This document shows positions 27,735 to 38,600 of a stretch of DNA of 64,000 bases, one piece after another. The position numbers and the translations under genes are program-made. Origin of the DNA: JAABRU01 sp041390465 (GTDB taxonomy: Bacteria; Desulfobacterota; Desulfobacteria; Desulfobacterales; Desulfococcaceae); the NCBI GenBank assembly GCA_041390465.1, contig JAWKPW010000011.1:1-64000 (forward strand). Reading direction: 5' to 3'. Numbering within the stretch: the first letter of the stretch is position 1; the number at the start of each line of letters is the position of its first letter. The notes below the pieces were generated by a model. It was not told the DNA's origin. It made no database searches and saw only the letters and a list, made by a program, of their open reading frames with translations.

Positions 27735-27902
27735 ATACCGATTCTCCTTTGAAACCATGCGTTATTTTTAACCGCAAAGGACACAGAGAGGGCACAAGGG
27801 TCACAAAAAACTGACAGGAGTTTGCAAAACAGATGGAGAATCGGTACTGTCTTCCGCAAAAACTGCTTTGCATAAAGCATATTTTCAATGGTGAATCGGT
27901 AT
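27735..27902. mobile_element. 168-bp MITE-like element, copy A
   Basis: Terminal inverted repeats ATACCGATTCTCCTTTGAAA and TTTTCAATGGTGAATCGGTAT. The interior has AACCGCAAAGGACACAGAGA and a Gly-free low-information middle. Copy B at 42210-42377 has the same length and almost the same sequence. No protein is encoded. Confidence 0.75.
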
Positions 27903-27903
27903 G

Positions 27904-28037
27904 ATACCAATTCGCCATTGATCTGAAACATAAGTTTTTCAGAAAAACCGGATTTTTCCGAAAAATCCGGTTTTTTGAACACATGAAAACCTCTTTTTTT
28001 CCTGCTTGCAAGTATCTTTTCAATGGGGAATCGGTAT
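27904..28037. mobile_element. MITE-like element carrying a terminator hairpin
   Basis: Same terminal repeats (ATACCAATTCGCCATTGA and TTTTCAATGGGGAATCGGTAT) but a different interior that includes the hairpin AAAAACCGGATTTTT at 27943-27976. Two bases separate it from copy A. Confidence 0.6.
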
Positions 28038-28306
28038 TATACCAAATCGTCATTGAATTTGTGCCCTGCCCTCAGATCAGGGGAGGGGGAGTCCCGGACT
28101 GAAAGTCAGGGACCCGGAAATGATCCGGAAACCGGGCCGGAATTCTGTCTCACTTGATTTCAGCACTCCGGAATCAGACAGGCACGGTTTCAATGGCGAA
28201 CTGGCATTGTTCCCGTTCCACGCTCCGGGCGGAAATGCATTGAAATGATCTGAATCACAGTTCATAACAGCAGGAACTGCGCAGTTGACAAAAAAATTAT
28301 ACCCTG

Positions 28307-28341
28307 AAACCCTCAGGGATTTCAAAATCCTGAGGGTTTTT
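28307..28341. terminator. Terminator after the GlmS-like gene
   Basis: AAACCCTCAGGGATTT and AAATCCTGAGGGTTTTT pair across a two-to-four-base loop, about 60 bp past the end of the minus-strand gene. Confidence 0.6.
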
Positions 28342-28399
28342 GTCAGGTCAACCGCGCAAGTCCTGAACAGACAAATCCGGCAGGACAGCAGGAACAGCT

Positions 28400-31300
28400 T
28401 CACGCGGGTTTCAGCACAGACACAATGTAATCCCCGATCTTCTCTGCGGATCGGCCAAAGAGTTCAGAGATTTCCACCCTGTCCAGATACGCGTCATTCC
28501 ATGCAATGCTGTTTTCTGTCACGATGTTCTTGAGATGCTCATACTTGCCGCCCAATGCCCGGATTTTCACAGGCAGAGGCACATGTTCCCGGAAAGCGAT
28601 GTGCAGCAGCAGAAGATATTCAATGCGGTTGGCTGCGGAAATGGAATCAGAGATCAAAGGGATGCAAAGGATGCTGCGGTTGTCCTTTCTGCCTTTGCCG
28701 ATATACACATTGCCCCGCTGCACAATGGTTCTTTTGCTTCCTTTCAACTGATGATCCTGTTCCACGCGGGAGGCAATCGCGAGCGAAGAACCTTCCCGTT
28801 TCATCACTTCAATGGTCGTATCATCTGTGGGTTCCCCCAGCATGTTCAGATTCCCGATGCGGTACAGGGTAAGACCGGGCACTGCGGAAAGGATTTCCTG
28901 CAGATTTTTCAGCACCAGCACATTGCTGGGGGTAAGCTGTGAGATTTTGAAGCCATGTTTTTCAATGAGATCAAAGAGCAGACCCTCGATCTTTTCGGTC
29001 AGGCGGCTGGTTCCCACTGTCACGGTTTTGGCCTGATGTTTGATGGCATCCACAGGCCGGGCCATTGAGTTGATGGCATTTCCCAGACATTCAAACAGCG
29101 CGTTGAGCATGTTGCGCGCAGTTCCCTTGATGAGAAAATCCAGTTCAAAATCCGGCACAGGCAGGCGTCCCGCGAGATATTTGAGCAGCAGGGTCAGATC
29201 CGAGGACGCATTCAGTCCCATGCCTGCGGACAGGCCGTTCTCACTGCTTTTTTTCCGGAACGCATTGTAGAACACAGCCATTTTTTCCCGAAAGGATTTT
29301 TCCAGAATCAGTTCATACACATCTGATCCTTCCCGGATGCACTCTTCCACCGAATCCCGGACATCCTCCCGGAAGGTGTAAAGAAAACGGGAACCCTCAT
29401 TGATGGTCAGAGCCGCGTAATAGCCCCAGACATGGCCCACCAGAGTGTTCAGCACCGGAGCCAGATGCTCACTGATTCTGGGCACATGAAAAATATCGGC
29501 CGCATAAGGGGCAAAACGGTTTTCCTCCTCATCGGCTATCACAATGGGAACAGCCTTGTGCGCCCGGAAGATCGCTGTATCCTTGATAATGTCGCCGATG
29601 ACGGTTGGCCGTGTTCCTGCAGCGCACACGATAATCAAAGGTTCGGAAGACAGATCAATATGCTTTTTGTCTTCCACAAAATCCGAGGAAATGGTTTTGT
29701 AGCACAGTTCGCTGAGTTTGATGCGGATTTCATCAGCCGAGGTTTTGTTCGGGCCGCTGCCCACAACTGCCCAGTACGTGCGGCCCAGAGCCAGCCGGTT
29801 TGCGGAAGTCTCCATCAGGGATTTCATGGACAGGATTTTGCGCATATGCCCGGGCAGGGCAAGGAGCTGCCGCAGTTCTGCGGTGACAAACTCATCATCC
29901 CGTTTTCCGCGCACACGGGCCAGGAAAAGACTCAGCAGCGCACCGGCCACAATCTGGGAATAAAATGCCTTGGTGGAAGCCACCGACATTTCAATGTCCC
30001 GTCCGCTGCTGGTATACATCACGCCGTCCACCTTGAAAGTGAGATCCGAATCCCGGCGGTTGACAATGGCCAGCGTATGCGCGCCCCGCTCCCGCACCAT
30101 ATCCACTGTGCGGTTGGTGTCTGTGGTCGTGCCGGACTGACTGATGGCAACGACCAAAGTGTCCCGCATGCCCAGATCCGTATCCCGGAGTTTGAATCCG
30201 CTGAGTTCCGAGGCTTTCAGGGAAGTGATCATCATGGCCGGATCATTCATGTAATAGTTGAGAATGTCCGAACATGCCTGTGCTGCCACTCCGGCTGTGC
30301 CCTGCCCCACAAAAAAGACACGGCGGATGCTGTTTTCAGCCAAAGCTTCCCGCAGGGAAACAGGAACGGTTTTCTCGCCCAGGGAAACCGCATATTTGCC
30401 ATTGTCAAGAATTTTCCATCGGTTCTGCAGGGTTCTTTCCACCGAAAGAGGGGATTCGGAAATTTCCTTGAGAAAATAATGGGGAAAGCCCTGGCGATCA
30501 ATATCGCGGGACGTGAGTTCCGTGTGTTTGATGTTTTTTTCAGACAGATCCACCGGGTTCCGTCATAATACAGGGCCTGAATGCCGCCCAATCCGCCAGC
30601 GGAGATCCTGGTTCAGAATGAAAATCTGTCCCTGGGTCAGACCGTTTTTCCCTGCACAACCTCGCCGTCCAGTTTCAGGAAAGAGGATGTTTCTTCAATA
30701 AAACCATAGACTTCAGATACAAGTACCAATGATCTTCGGCCAACCGATGAAAACAACCTGTCCGCTGCCTTTCTGTGTGCCAGAAAAAGTTTTCCCGGAG
30801 CCAGATCCGTGTGCATGGTAATGGCATGGAGCCTTCAAAGTCATTGACAACCAGACGGGAAGGCTTGGTCACATCATTCCCCGTGCGCAGATATTTTTCA
30901 ATCTGCAGGGGAATCATTTTGGTGTCTGTGGTAATGTCCTGATGAATGCGGCATCCATCATGCTCGTGTTGCTCTTTGAGTTTGAGATAATTGTCAATGT
31001 CACCGTTGAGACACACGTGGAAAATGCGCTGTCCGTGCGGGTGGTGTCTGCTGACACCAGCATTCTGCTGTCCACCGGATGGCAGTTGGCTTCGCTGATC
31101 GCGCCCACGGATGCCCATCGGGTATGGGACGAAATGGTGCAATTCCGCGACTGAAATTGACCAGAGCCTGCAGAATGGGGTCTTTTTTGATCTGGGAACG
31201 CAGAAAAGCCACATTGTCCCCCAGTTTGCCGATTTCTGCCGCGACCTTGTAGGTAAAGGCAATGGAGGTGAGGGGAGAACCGTCTGCGGCTGCGGAATCC

Positions 31301-31986
31301 CGCACAGAAATGCCCATATTGATCAGCACATCGCGGGTGCTGCGTTCTTTGAACTGTTCCAGAAAATTGGCTTTGTCCAGTGTGTCGGTCAGGGCCTCGT
31401 ATTCGGGGCGATCCATGACAAACAGCAGGGAAATGCCTGCGGAATCCCGGCCCCGAACCTCCAGCCGATCCAGACTGTTGAGAACCGTGTTGATGCGCTT
31501 GAAAATCACGGCCACAGCGGACGGAACCTTGATCCGGTAGAGCAGATCACGGATTTTGTTTACATTTTCGCACAGTTCCTGACGGATGCACCAGGCAATG
31601 TCCCGGAGTTTTTCAATGCGGACAGCCATAATATCCACATCTTCCGCTGCCATAAGCCCCATCTGATCTTTGAGGCTGCGGGCTTCCTGCTCCACAAAAT
31701 CCGAAAGCTGGCCGGAAATGTCCCAAAGTGCGGACTGCACATCCTTGTCAGAAAAAACCGTGTAAAAGGGGCTGTCTCCTTTCAGGGATTTGGCTGCGCT
31801 CTCCAGTTGGGCCAGATGCTCCTTTCCTGCCAGATACTGTTCTTCAAAAGAGAGATGCTGATCCCGGCAGAAGGCAAATCCCTTTTCCCGGATCTGCCGG
31901 GCAGATTCCCGGAAAAAGCCCGGATCAACCTTTCCGTCCCGCGCTTCTCCCTGTCTGAGCGATACAATTCCTGCTATTCCGCACAT
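28400..31986 (-). pseudogene. Giant GlmS-like glutamine amidotransferase-SIS protein, frameshifted in the middle
   Basis: The 3587-bp span corresponds to about 1195 residues, twice normal GlmS. The N-terminus MCGIAGIVSL has the catalytic Cys2 of class II amidotransferases, but GRDSAGISLL appears only near residue 183 (about 25-30 in GlmS), so roughly 150 residues are inserted in the glutaminase domain. The stretch 30554-31160 shows the rest of that domain in shifting frames (EANCHPVDS; NGDIDNYLKLKEQHEHDGC; DTKMIPLQIEKYLRTGNDVT). From 30553 a clean 717-residue frame has two SIS sugar-isomerase domains (VVAISQSGTTTDTNR; SIS2 WAVVGSGPNKTSADEI) and a novel C-terminal extension of about 300 residues. 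Its product would be an amino-sugar phosphate or related amination product. The adjacent KdnB gene suggests a surface-sugar role. Confidence 0.75.
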
Positions 31987-31989
31987 GGT

Positions 31990-33057
31990 TTACATCCTTT
32001 GGTAAAGTTTACGGATTCTTTCACGGGTCATGATTTTTTTCCAGTCGTTGCCCAGCGCGTTTTCCCACAAAGGTTCCAGTACAAGGGCCACGTCCGTCAT
32101 TTTCTCGATTTTTTCCTCTGCCAGCCCCGCGACAAGATTTCGCGGAAGTTTCACGCCGTGTTTTTCCATCATCTGCCGGAATTCCGCAACGCCTTGGGGA
32201 TAAAATTCCTCCAGATAATCAAATGCCACGCAATTGCCGATGCCATGATGCAGTCCCAGAACAAAGGAAAGTCCGTAGGACAGGGCATGACACACGCCGA
32301 CCTGCGAATACGCGATGCTCATGCCACCGAAATAGGAAGCCATCATGAGTTTGTCATCCGCATCCGGGTGATTGGCAAGAAACACTTCCCGGCAGAGTTC
32401 CATTGCCTTTTCGCCGTAAGCACGGCTGAACGCATTGAGATAGGTTCCCTGCAGAGATTCCACGCAGTGAATGTAGCAGTCCATGCCGGTGTAAAAACGC
32501 TGATCCGCAGGCACGCCCTGCAGCAGTTCCGGATCCAGCACGACCTGATCAAAAACCGTGTAATCGGAATTGATGCCCAGTTTTTTCTGGGGGCCGGTGA
32601 GAACTGTTGTGCGGGACACTTCCGCTCCTGTGCCTGCAAGCGTCGGGATGCCGACATGATAAACCGCAGGGTTTTTGATCAAATCCCAGCCCTGATAATC
32701 CGCAGCAGAACCCGGATTGGTGAGCATCAGGGAAACAGCCTTTGCCAAATCCATGACACTGCCGCCGCCAATGCCAATCACACCGTCCGGCAGAATTTTG
32801 GAATGCGCTCTGACCTGCGCGGTGAGTTCATCCACATATTTGGTTTTGGGTTCGTCTGTGGTATCAGCCATGATGATCATATCTCCGGGTTTGGCCGGAA
32901 TCCGGGCTTCCAAAGCTTTTCCCCTGAACACATGATCTGCAATAAAAACGATGAAGGAACCGGGCGTTTTCCGCTGTTTTGCCAGAATGTCATCCAACTG
33001 GTCAAAACATCCCCTGCCAAAGACCATATGAGACACCAACTTGAAATTTCTGAACAT
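31990..33057 (-). CDS. kdnB: KdnB-like 3-deoxy-D-manno-octulosonate 8-oxidase (Fe-alcohol dehydrogenase)
   Basis: A 355-residue group III metal-dependent alcohol dehydrogenase. NAD-binding GIGGGSVMDLAKAVSLML and GTGAEVSRT are typical; metal ligands lie in GMDCYIHCVESL and in CHALSYGLSFVLG then LHHGIGN. The chain resembles Shewanella KdnB throughout (YQGWDLIKNPAVYHVGIPT, NSDYTVFDQVVLDPELL, FYTGMDCYIHCVESLQGTYL). KdnB oxidises the C8 hydroxyl of Kdo; KdnA then transaminates it to 8-amino-Kdo for lipopolysaccharide. No kdnA-type transaminase is in the window. Four bases separate it from the GlmS-like gene, indicating a bicistronic unit. It is directly upstream and intact. Confidence 0.85.
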   Translation of the reverse strand: MFRNFKLVSHMVFGRGCFDQLDDILAKQRKTPGSFIVFIADHVFRGKALEARIPAKPGDMIIMADTTDEPKTKYVDELTAQVRAHSKILPDGVIGIGGGSVMDLAKAVSLMLTNPGSAADYQGWDLIKNPAVYHVGIPTLAGTGAEVSRTTVLTGPQKKLGINSDYTVFDQVVLDPELLQGVPADQRFYTGMDCYIHCVESLQGTYLNAFSRAYGEKAMELCREVFLANHPDADDKLMMASYFGGMSIAYSQVGVCHALSYGLSFVLGLHHGIGNCVAFDYLEEFYPQGVAEFRQMMEKHGVKLPRNLVAGLAEEKIEKMTDVALVLEPLWENALGNDWKKIMTRERIRKLYQRM

Positions 33058-33471
33058 GATGTATCCTCTTTTCGTTGCAGTTATAAGTAAAAATTAAGAT
33101 AAATCGGATGGTATGTGATATTTTTGTTTCCCACAGAGAACACAGAGGTGTTCACAGAGTACACAGAGAAAAAATCAGCAAAAAATCATGATGTTAAAAT
33201 CCAAATGCGGAACTCCTGAAATGAAAAATTTTTTTCACAGAAAATTCCGATGCCGCATATCCCAAAGGAAACACAGAGAAAAATCCATAAAACTACTACA
33301 TAACCAACTTAGTTTTTACAGGATGAAACAGGGAATGAAAAAACTGAATTTTTTGAAAAAATTCAGTTTTTGATCCTATAAAATTCAACGTGGTCATGTA
33401 CTACCTGTGTTTTCAATAAATATGAGATCTCTGCAACAAACGGACATCAGATCAGTGTATTCCATTTTCAA
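33058..33471. other. Intergenic region with low-complexity and hairpin repeats
   Basis: About 410 bp. It holds purine-rich ACACAGAG repeats (33130-33175) and the hairpin at 33338-33371; no gene was recognised. Confidence 0.5.
33338..33371. terminator. CTGAATTTTT hairpin (variant family copy)
   Basis: AAAAAACTGAATTTTTT, G, AAAAAATTCAGTTTTT; the same variant occurs at 51924-51959. Confidence 0.6.
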
Positions 33472-33889
33472 TTAATGGCATTGAGGCAGCACCAAGATCA
33501 CATTTAAAGGATTATACATGTTCAGTCCGTCAATACCTTCAAAATCTTTATCATTCACTGTCACCAATGTCAAATCATGAACCAGACAGCTTGCTGCAAT
33601 TACGGCATCCGGCAGTTTGATTCTGTATTGACGGCGGATACGGACTGTCTGCTCCACAATGGAGGTATTAAGAGAATATATCTTTGCTTTTGCAAGCATT
33701 TTTTTGGCTGTTGCAAAGGATTCTTCCGTATGTTTCCGCCATCCCAAAAATTCCATCTGTGTAATAACGGAAATTCGGAAAGATTCTTACAAATATTCTG
33801 TCAAGACCTGTTTTGTCAATATTTCCCGGAAAACAGTCTTTGCTGAGATAAACCGGAATATTGGTATCGATCAGAAATTTCTTTCCCAT
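33472..33889 (-). pseudogene. VapC-like PIN-domain toxin with one frameshift
   Basis: The N-terminal part (MGKKFLIDTNIPVYL from 33889) has the first PIN aspartate. The rest is in another frame from about 33775 (ISVITQMEFLGWRKHTEESF with the conserved Glu, LPDAVIAASCLVHDLTLVTV and NDKDFEGI with the remaining acids). The 418-bp span is one base over a multiple of three. Intact VapC-type enzymes cleave RNA with Mg2+. As printed the product is truncated and inactive; a single base error would restore it. The start overlaps the antitoxin gene by 19 bp. Confidence 0.75.
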
Positions 33890-34095
33890 TCATCCCTCAT
33901 TGTCCGGATTTCCTCTTCCATGTCCATGTCAATATGTTTCATAAATCCGTAATACGGAGTCGGATCAAATTTTTTTCCTGTTCTTTTTTCAATGGGAAAA
34001 ATGATAATTTCCACTTCATCCTCTCCAAAAGACGGGGGAAGAGTGACTGTTATCCTGCGTTTTACAGGTTTTTGCCTAATCCGAAGAGCTTCCAT
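33871..34095 (-). CDS. VapB-like antitoxin
   Basis: A 74-residue protein upstream of and overlapping the PIN toxin gene. ATG 34095 follows AGGGG; a GTG nine bases earlier is possible. The N-terminal strand (KRRITVTLPPSFGEDEVEII) could form a DNA-binding dimer and the acidic helical C-terminus (MDMEEEIRTMRDEW) would clamp the toxin. Family is inferred mainly from gene order and size. Confidence 0.65.
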   Translation of the reverse strand: MEALRIRQKPVKRRITVTLPPSFGEDEVEIIIFPIEKRTGKKFDPTPYYGFMKHIDMDMEEEIRTMRDEWERNF

Positions 34096-34100
34096 ATGGT

Positions 34101-34238
34101 TCACCCCTGTTCCTGCACAGGTTTTCTGTGCTTGTCTTTCCGGGAATACTTTGTTTTATCCCGGTGCTGTCCGCCTTTTTTCAAAGGCAGATGCCGCACT
34201 TTGGGTTTGTAAGGTTTTCTTATTCTTATTTTTATCAT
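34101..34238 (-). CDS. Small basic protein, 45 residues, coupled to the YhaM-like gene
   Basis: The start ATG overlaps the stop of the upstream exoribonuclease gene (ATGA), pointing to translational coupling, and the stop lies six bases before the antitoxin start. The product is very basic (about 19 Lys/Arg/His in 45 residues): MIKIRIRKPYKPKVRHLP, then KKGGQHRDKTKYSRKDKHRK. Composition suggests RNA binding, which would suit a gene next to an RNA exonuclease. I do not recognise a named family. Confidence 0.6.
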   Translation of the reverse strand: MIKIRIRKPYKPKVRHLPLKKGGQHRDKTKYSRKDKHRKPVQEQG

Positions 34239-35218
34239 TGTATTGCCTCTCTGTTCCCCTGAACAGGTTCCATTGCACCTTTGTACAGATGCCGTCCCAG
34301 CATGGGATTGAAGGATGTCCAGGCGGTTGCAGGATTTTCTTTCGCGATGAATTCCCGCAGCCCGTTCATCTTGGCATCTATGTCATCTATATGGTTGAGC
34401 AGCACAGCCTCAATGATTCTCGGCGGTTCAGGTGAACCGAATTCCCTGCTTCCGTGATGACTGACAATCATATGTTTGATCAGCATGGCCGTTTCTTTGG
34501 GAAAATCAGGAAGCTGCCGGAGTTTCTCATCCAGCATCCCGCAGCCGATGACAATATGCGTCAGCAGTTTTCCCTCATCTGAATAGTCAATGCTGTATTC
34601 ATAGGCAAACTCCCGTGTTTTTCCAATATCATGCAAAATTACGCCCGCGAGCAGAATGTCCAGATTCACGCCGCTGTAATGTTTGGCAATTTCCTTTGCC
34701 AGCACCGTCATGGAAAGCGTATGCTCCAGCAGCCCGCCTATATATGCATGGTGCATTTTCTTCGCGGCCGGTGCGGTTTTGAAACTTTGGGCAAAATCCT
34801 CATCTTCCCAAAAGGCATTGAGCAGATTCCGAATCTGTTCATCTCTGACACATTCATTGACTGTTTTTTTCAGGCGTTCAAACATGCTTTCTCTGTTGCG
34901 CTGCGTAACCGGAAGAAAATCTGCGGGATCAACCGATTCCTTTTCGCAACAGATCATCTCTTTTACGGAAATCTGCAGACTGCCCCGGTATTCAGACACG
35001 GTTCCGATGACACGGACAAAATCGCCGCTGTCTCCGGCTTTTCCGATCTGCTCCACATTGTCCCATGCAACGCCTTTCATGTCTCCGGTTTTGTCGGCAA
35101 ACACAAAGGAGAGATAATTTTCCCCGTTTTTTTTCTGGGACAGATTTTTTTCTGTTATGACAAACACATCCTCCAGACGCTCGCCCGCGCGGAGACTGCT
35201 GATGTATCGCGGTTTCAT
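34235..35218 (-). CDS. YhaM-like 3'-5' exoribonuclease (OB fold plus HD domain)
   Basis: A 327-residue protein; start at 35218 (MKPRYISSLRAGERLEDVF) fits the family better than a start 15 bases upstream. An OB-fold nucleic acid-binding domain covers about 10-95 (FADKTGDMKGVAWDNVE, then VRVIGTVSEYRGSLQISVKE). The HD domain follows with MHHAYIGGLLEHTLSM at about 155-170 and the metal site VILHDIGK at about 197-204. YhaM-family enzymes degrade RNA and single-stranded DNA from the 3' end. It heads a compact minus-strand group with the small basic protein and VapBC-like genes. Confidence 0.88.
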   Translation of the reverse strand: MKPRYISSLRAGERLEDVFVITEKNLSQKKNGENYLSFVFADKTGDMKGVAWDNVEQIGKAGDSGDFVRVIGTVSEYRGSLQISVKEMICCEKESVDPADFLPVTQRNRESMFERLKKTVNECVRDEQIRNLLNAFWEDEDFAQSFKTAPAAKKMHHAYIGGLLEHTLSMTVLAKEIAKHYSGVNLDILLAGVILHDIGKTREFAYEYSIDYSDEGKLLTHIVIGCGMLDEKLRQLPDFPKETAMLIKHMIVSHHGSREFGSPEPPRIIEAVLLNHIDDIDAKMNGLREFIAKENPATAWTSFNPMLGRHLYKGAMEPVQGNREAIQ

Positions 35219-35611
35219 GCCCTTGCCCCACAACTTTTTATAAGCATTTTGTATTGTCCCCTTCCGGCTGCCGCTTTGCTGCCATTGTTATGTGTCAGAA
35301 CCCGTATTTTCAGGATTGAGGTGGAACAGAATGCAAAAAATCATGAAAATCCTTTCATCCTGTGAATCAGGGCTCAGACAGTATCAGAACCAAAATGTTT
35401 CGACTCTCTGTTTATTCGCATGATTTTTGTTATTTATCAACAAAATTCTTTTCCTCTTTCCCCAAAGGGAAAACGGTCTGCCGGAATCTGCTTCTGGATG
35501 TTTTATTTTCTTCCGGATGTCACAAATTCACTGGATAAATCCGCAGATTGTGATATACTTTGAAAAAAATGGAAAAACCGAAAACACGCATCCGGGAGAT
35601 GAATCTGCGCT
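35219..35611. other. Divergent intergenic region before the giant propeller gene
   Basis: About 390 bp, A/T-rich. A possible -10 (TATACT at 35554-35559) lies 52 bp before the giant gene but has no good -35. Nothing else recognised. Confidence 0.4.
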
Positions 35612-38600
35612 ATGAGAAAAATACAGTCCGTTCTGATTGCTTTTTTTGTTTTTCTTCTTTCCGGCCTTTGTTTTGCCGGAGATGGGCAGTGGTCTGTGAT
35701 GATCCGGCCAAAGGCCAGAATCCTCAACAGTGTGTGGGGAAATTCCGAAACCGGCTTTTTCGCTGTCGGGGACTGCGGAACCATACTCCGCCGTGACGGG
35801 AACGAATGGCAGATGATGGAAAGCCCCACAGAGACAAACCTCAGAGACATTTGGGGAACAGGAAAAAACAGTCTGTTTGCTGTGGGAGAAAAGGGAATCC
35901 TGCTTCGCTGGGACGGCATCCGCTGGCAGCAGATGAGCAGCCCCACACAGGAAAATCTCAATGCGGTTCGGGGCCGCAGTGGCTCTGATATTTTTGCCGC
36001 GGGAGAAAAGGGTGTGATTCTCCACTTTGACGGAAACGCATGGCGTGTGATGAACAGCCCGACAACAGTAACCCTTTCCAGCCTGTGGGAAAGCCGCGGG
36101 GCCGATGTCTTTGCTGCGGGAGGCGCGGGGACAGTTCTCCGACATGACGGCGTTGCATGGCAATCCATGGAGACCGGTGATGGGCGGCTCCTGCATACTG
36201 TATGGGGATTTTCCTCTTCAGATGTTTATGCAGCCGGTGCAGGTGCGGTACTGCACCATGACGGAAGAAACTGGCAGCTCATGGAATCCAATTTTTATCC
36301 CATAGAGGATCTGTGGGGAATTTCCGGTTCTGATCTGTATGCAGTCGGCTCCTTTTTCTCCGGTCAGACTTTTGTTCTTTGGCATAACGGCAGTGAATGG
36401 AAGGATACCGGTATCAATACAAGCAGTTCGCTTAACAGCATATGGGGTGACAGCTCCGGCACTGTGTTTGCTGCGGGCGGAAATTCCAGAGAAGGCGGTG
36501 CTGTGTATTCCTATGACGGTCAGAACTGGCAGGAGGTCTGGCGGCAGCCTGAATCGGATCTGACCCGGAAGATGTATGCAGTGCACGCTTTTTCCGAAAA
36601 AGATGTTTTTGCAGTGGGAGAATCCGGAAGCATCCTGCATTATGACGGTTCTGCATGGGAAAGCATGGAAAGCGGCACGGAAAAGGGGCTTTGGGCTGTG
36701 TGGGGGATTTCCGGAACCGATGTTTTTGCAGCAGGGGAATCCGGAACCATTCTGCATTATGACGGAAACGCATGGGCGGGCGAAGACAGCGGAAGCACGG
36801 TGAATCTGTATGGCATGTGGGGATATACGGATACATCCGGAGAACTGTCCGGAGTATTTGCTGTGGGAGAAAAGGGAACCATTCTGCAACGGACAGAAGC
36901 GGGATGGGAAACAATGTCCGGCACTGTCATCACCAATCTGCAGGGAATCTGGGGAACCGCAAATGAAAAAGGGCCGGAGATGTTTGCAGCCGGATACAAT
37001 GGCGTGATTCTCCGCTGTGACGGCAGTGAATGGAAGCTGATGGAAAGCCCGGTGGAAAAAAATATTTTGGATATATGGGGATATGCAGAGGAAAGCGGGA
37101 TCACGGTTTTTACTGTGGGCGACAGTATTTCGCAAAAAAAGGAAAACATTCTCCGCTATGAGGGAATGGAATGGGCTTTCACAGACATAGGACAGGCTGA
37201 AATTCTGTTCTCAATCTGGGGAGACGGAGGGACAGACATTTTTGTCGGAGATTCCAAGGGGGGGGTTCGCCATTATGATGGAAAAACATGGAATGCGTCT
37301 GACAGCGGCCAGGATGTTCCCCTTGTTCATATGCACGGAATCCCCAAAGCGCCGGGCCGGGTTTCCTGTGTGTTTGCCGTGGATGATGAAGGAGCGGTTC
37401 TGCGGTACACAGCCATAACGGTTTTTCTGCCTGAGGCTGTGAAGGAAGGCGGTTCTGCCGCAGAGGGAACTGTGCTGCTTCCTTATGCTTCGGATGGGGA
37501 TGTGCAGGTTTCTCTGGTATCGGATGACACCTCAGAAATCACTGTGCCCGCGTCTGTCACTGTTGCGGCAGGACAGAGGTCTGCTGTTTTTCCCGTCGCT
37601 GTTTCCGATGATGCCGCAGTGGACGGAACCCGGTCTGTCATTATCCGGGCTTCGTGCGAAGGGTATAATTCCGGAAGCGCGCTGATCCGGGTTCATGACA
37701 ATGAAAACGCTGTGCTGAGCCTCATTCTCCCGGATACGGTTTTTGAAGGGGATGGACTCCTGGCAGGTTCCGGAACCCTGACTGTCAGCCCTGCACCGGA
37801 AAAGGAACTGTCCGTATCCCTGCACTCGGATCGTCCGGACAAACTCCGTGTTCCCCGGCATGTGACGGTTCCCGCAGGTCAGAGCAGCATCACATTTGAT
37901 ATGCTGATGGAAGAAGATGCGCAGGTGGACAACACGCAGACAGTAACTGTCACAGCCACCGTCAGCGAATGGGCATCCGGCAGTGCAAAGGTGCAGGTGG
38001 CCGACAATGACCGTTACGGACTGACACTCACCATACCGGATACCGCAGAGGAAGGCGAGGAACCGCTTTTGGGAACCGTTTCCCTTGCAGAAATCTCCGA
38101 AACAGACGTTCTTGTTCACCTCACCGCAGATGAAACCTCGGAAATCCGTGTTCCGGAAACCGTGACCATTCCGGCTGGCAGCATTTCCGCTGTTTTTGAA
38201 ATTTCTCCTGTGAGAGACTGGCTTTCGGACAATCCGCAGACCATTTCCCTCACAGCCGTATCGTCCGGTTTTGCACCTGCAAAAGCAGAGATCACGGTGA
38301 CAGACAGTGACAGCATCTGGCAGCCTGTGCGCCTGGGAACCACTGTGCTGCGGGCAGTATGGGGCAGTTCGGAAAGCGATGTGTTTGCCGTGGGATGGTA
38401 CGGCAAAATCCTGCATTATGACGGTGTGCAGTGGGAAGTCATGGACAGCGGAACAGAAACCTCTCTGCGCCATGTGTGGGGATATGACCGGAACACGGTC
38501 TTTGCCGTGGGCGGGGGGAATGAGGGAGCCATCATTCTTCGCTATGACGGGGCCAAATGGACAGAGGTTTACAGTGATCCGGAGCAGATCGTCAACTGGG

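Larger units (their letters stand above)
27622..28399. other. Repeat-filled intergenic region
   Basis: About 780 bp made almost wholly of repeat elements: the 168-bp element at 27735, a second at 27904, an inverted fragment near 28180-28210, and a terminator at 28307. No coding frame was recognised. Confidence 0.6.

Noticed and set aside
31111..33090. Long plus-strand open frame opposite glmS-like/kdnB (659 codons)
   Set aside because: Shadow of two recognised minus-strand genes; composition (His/Cys-rich) is typical of antisense translation.
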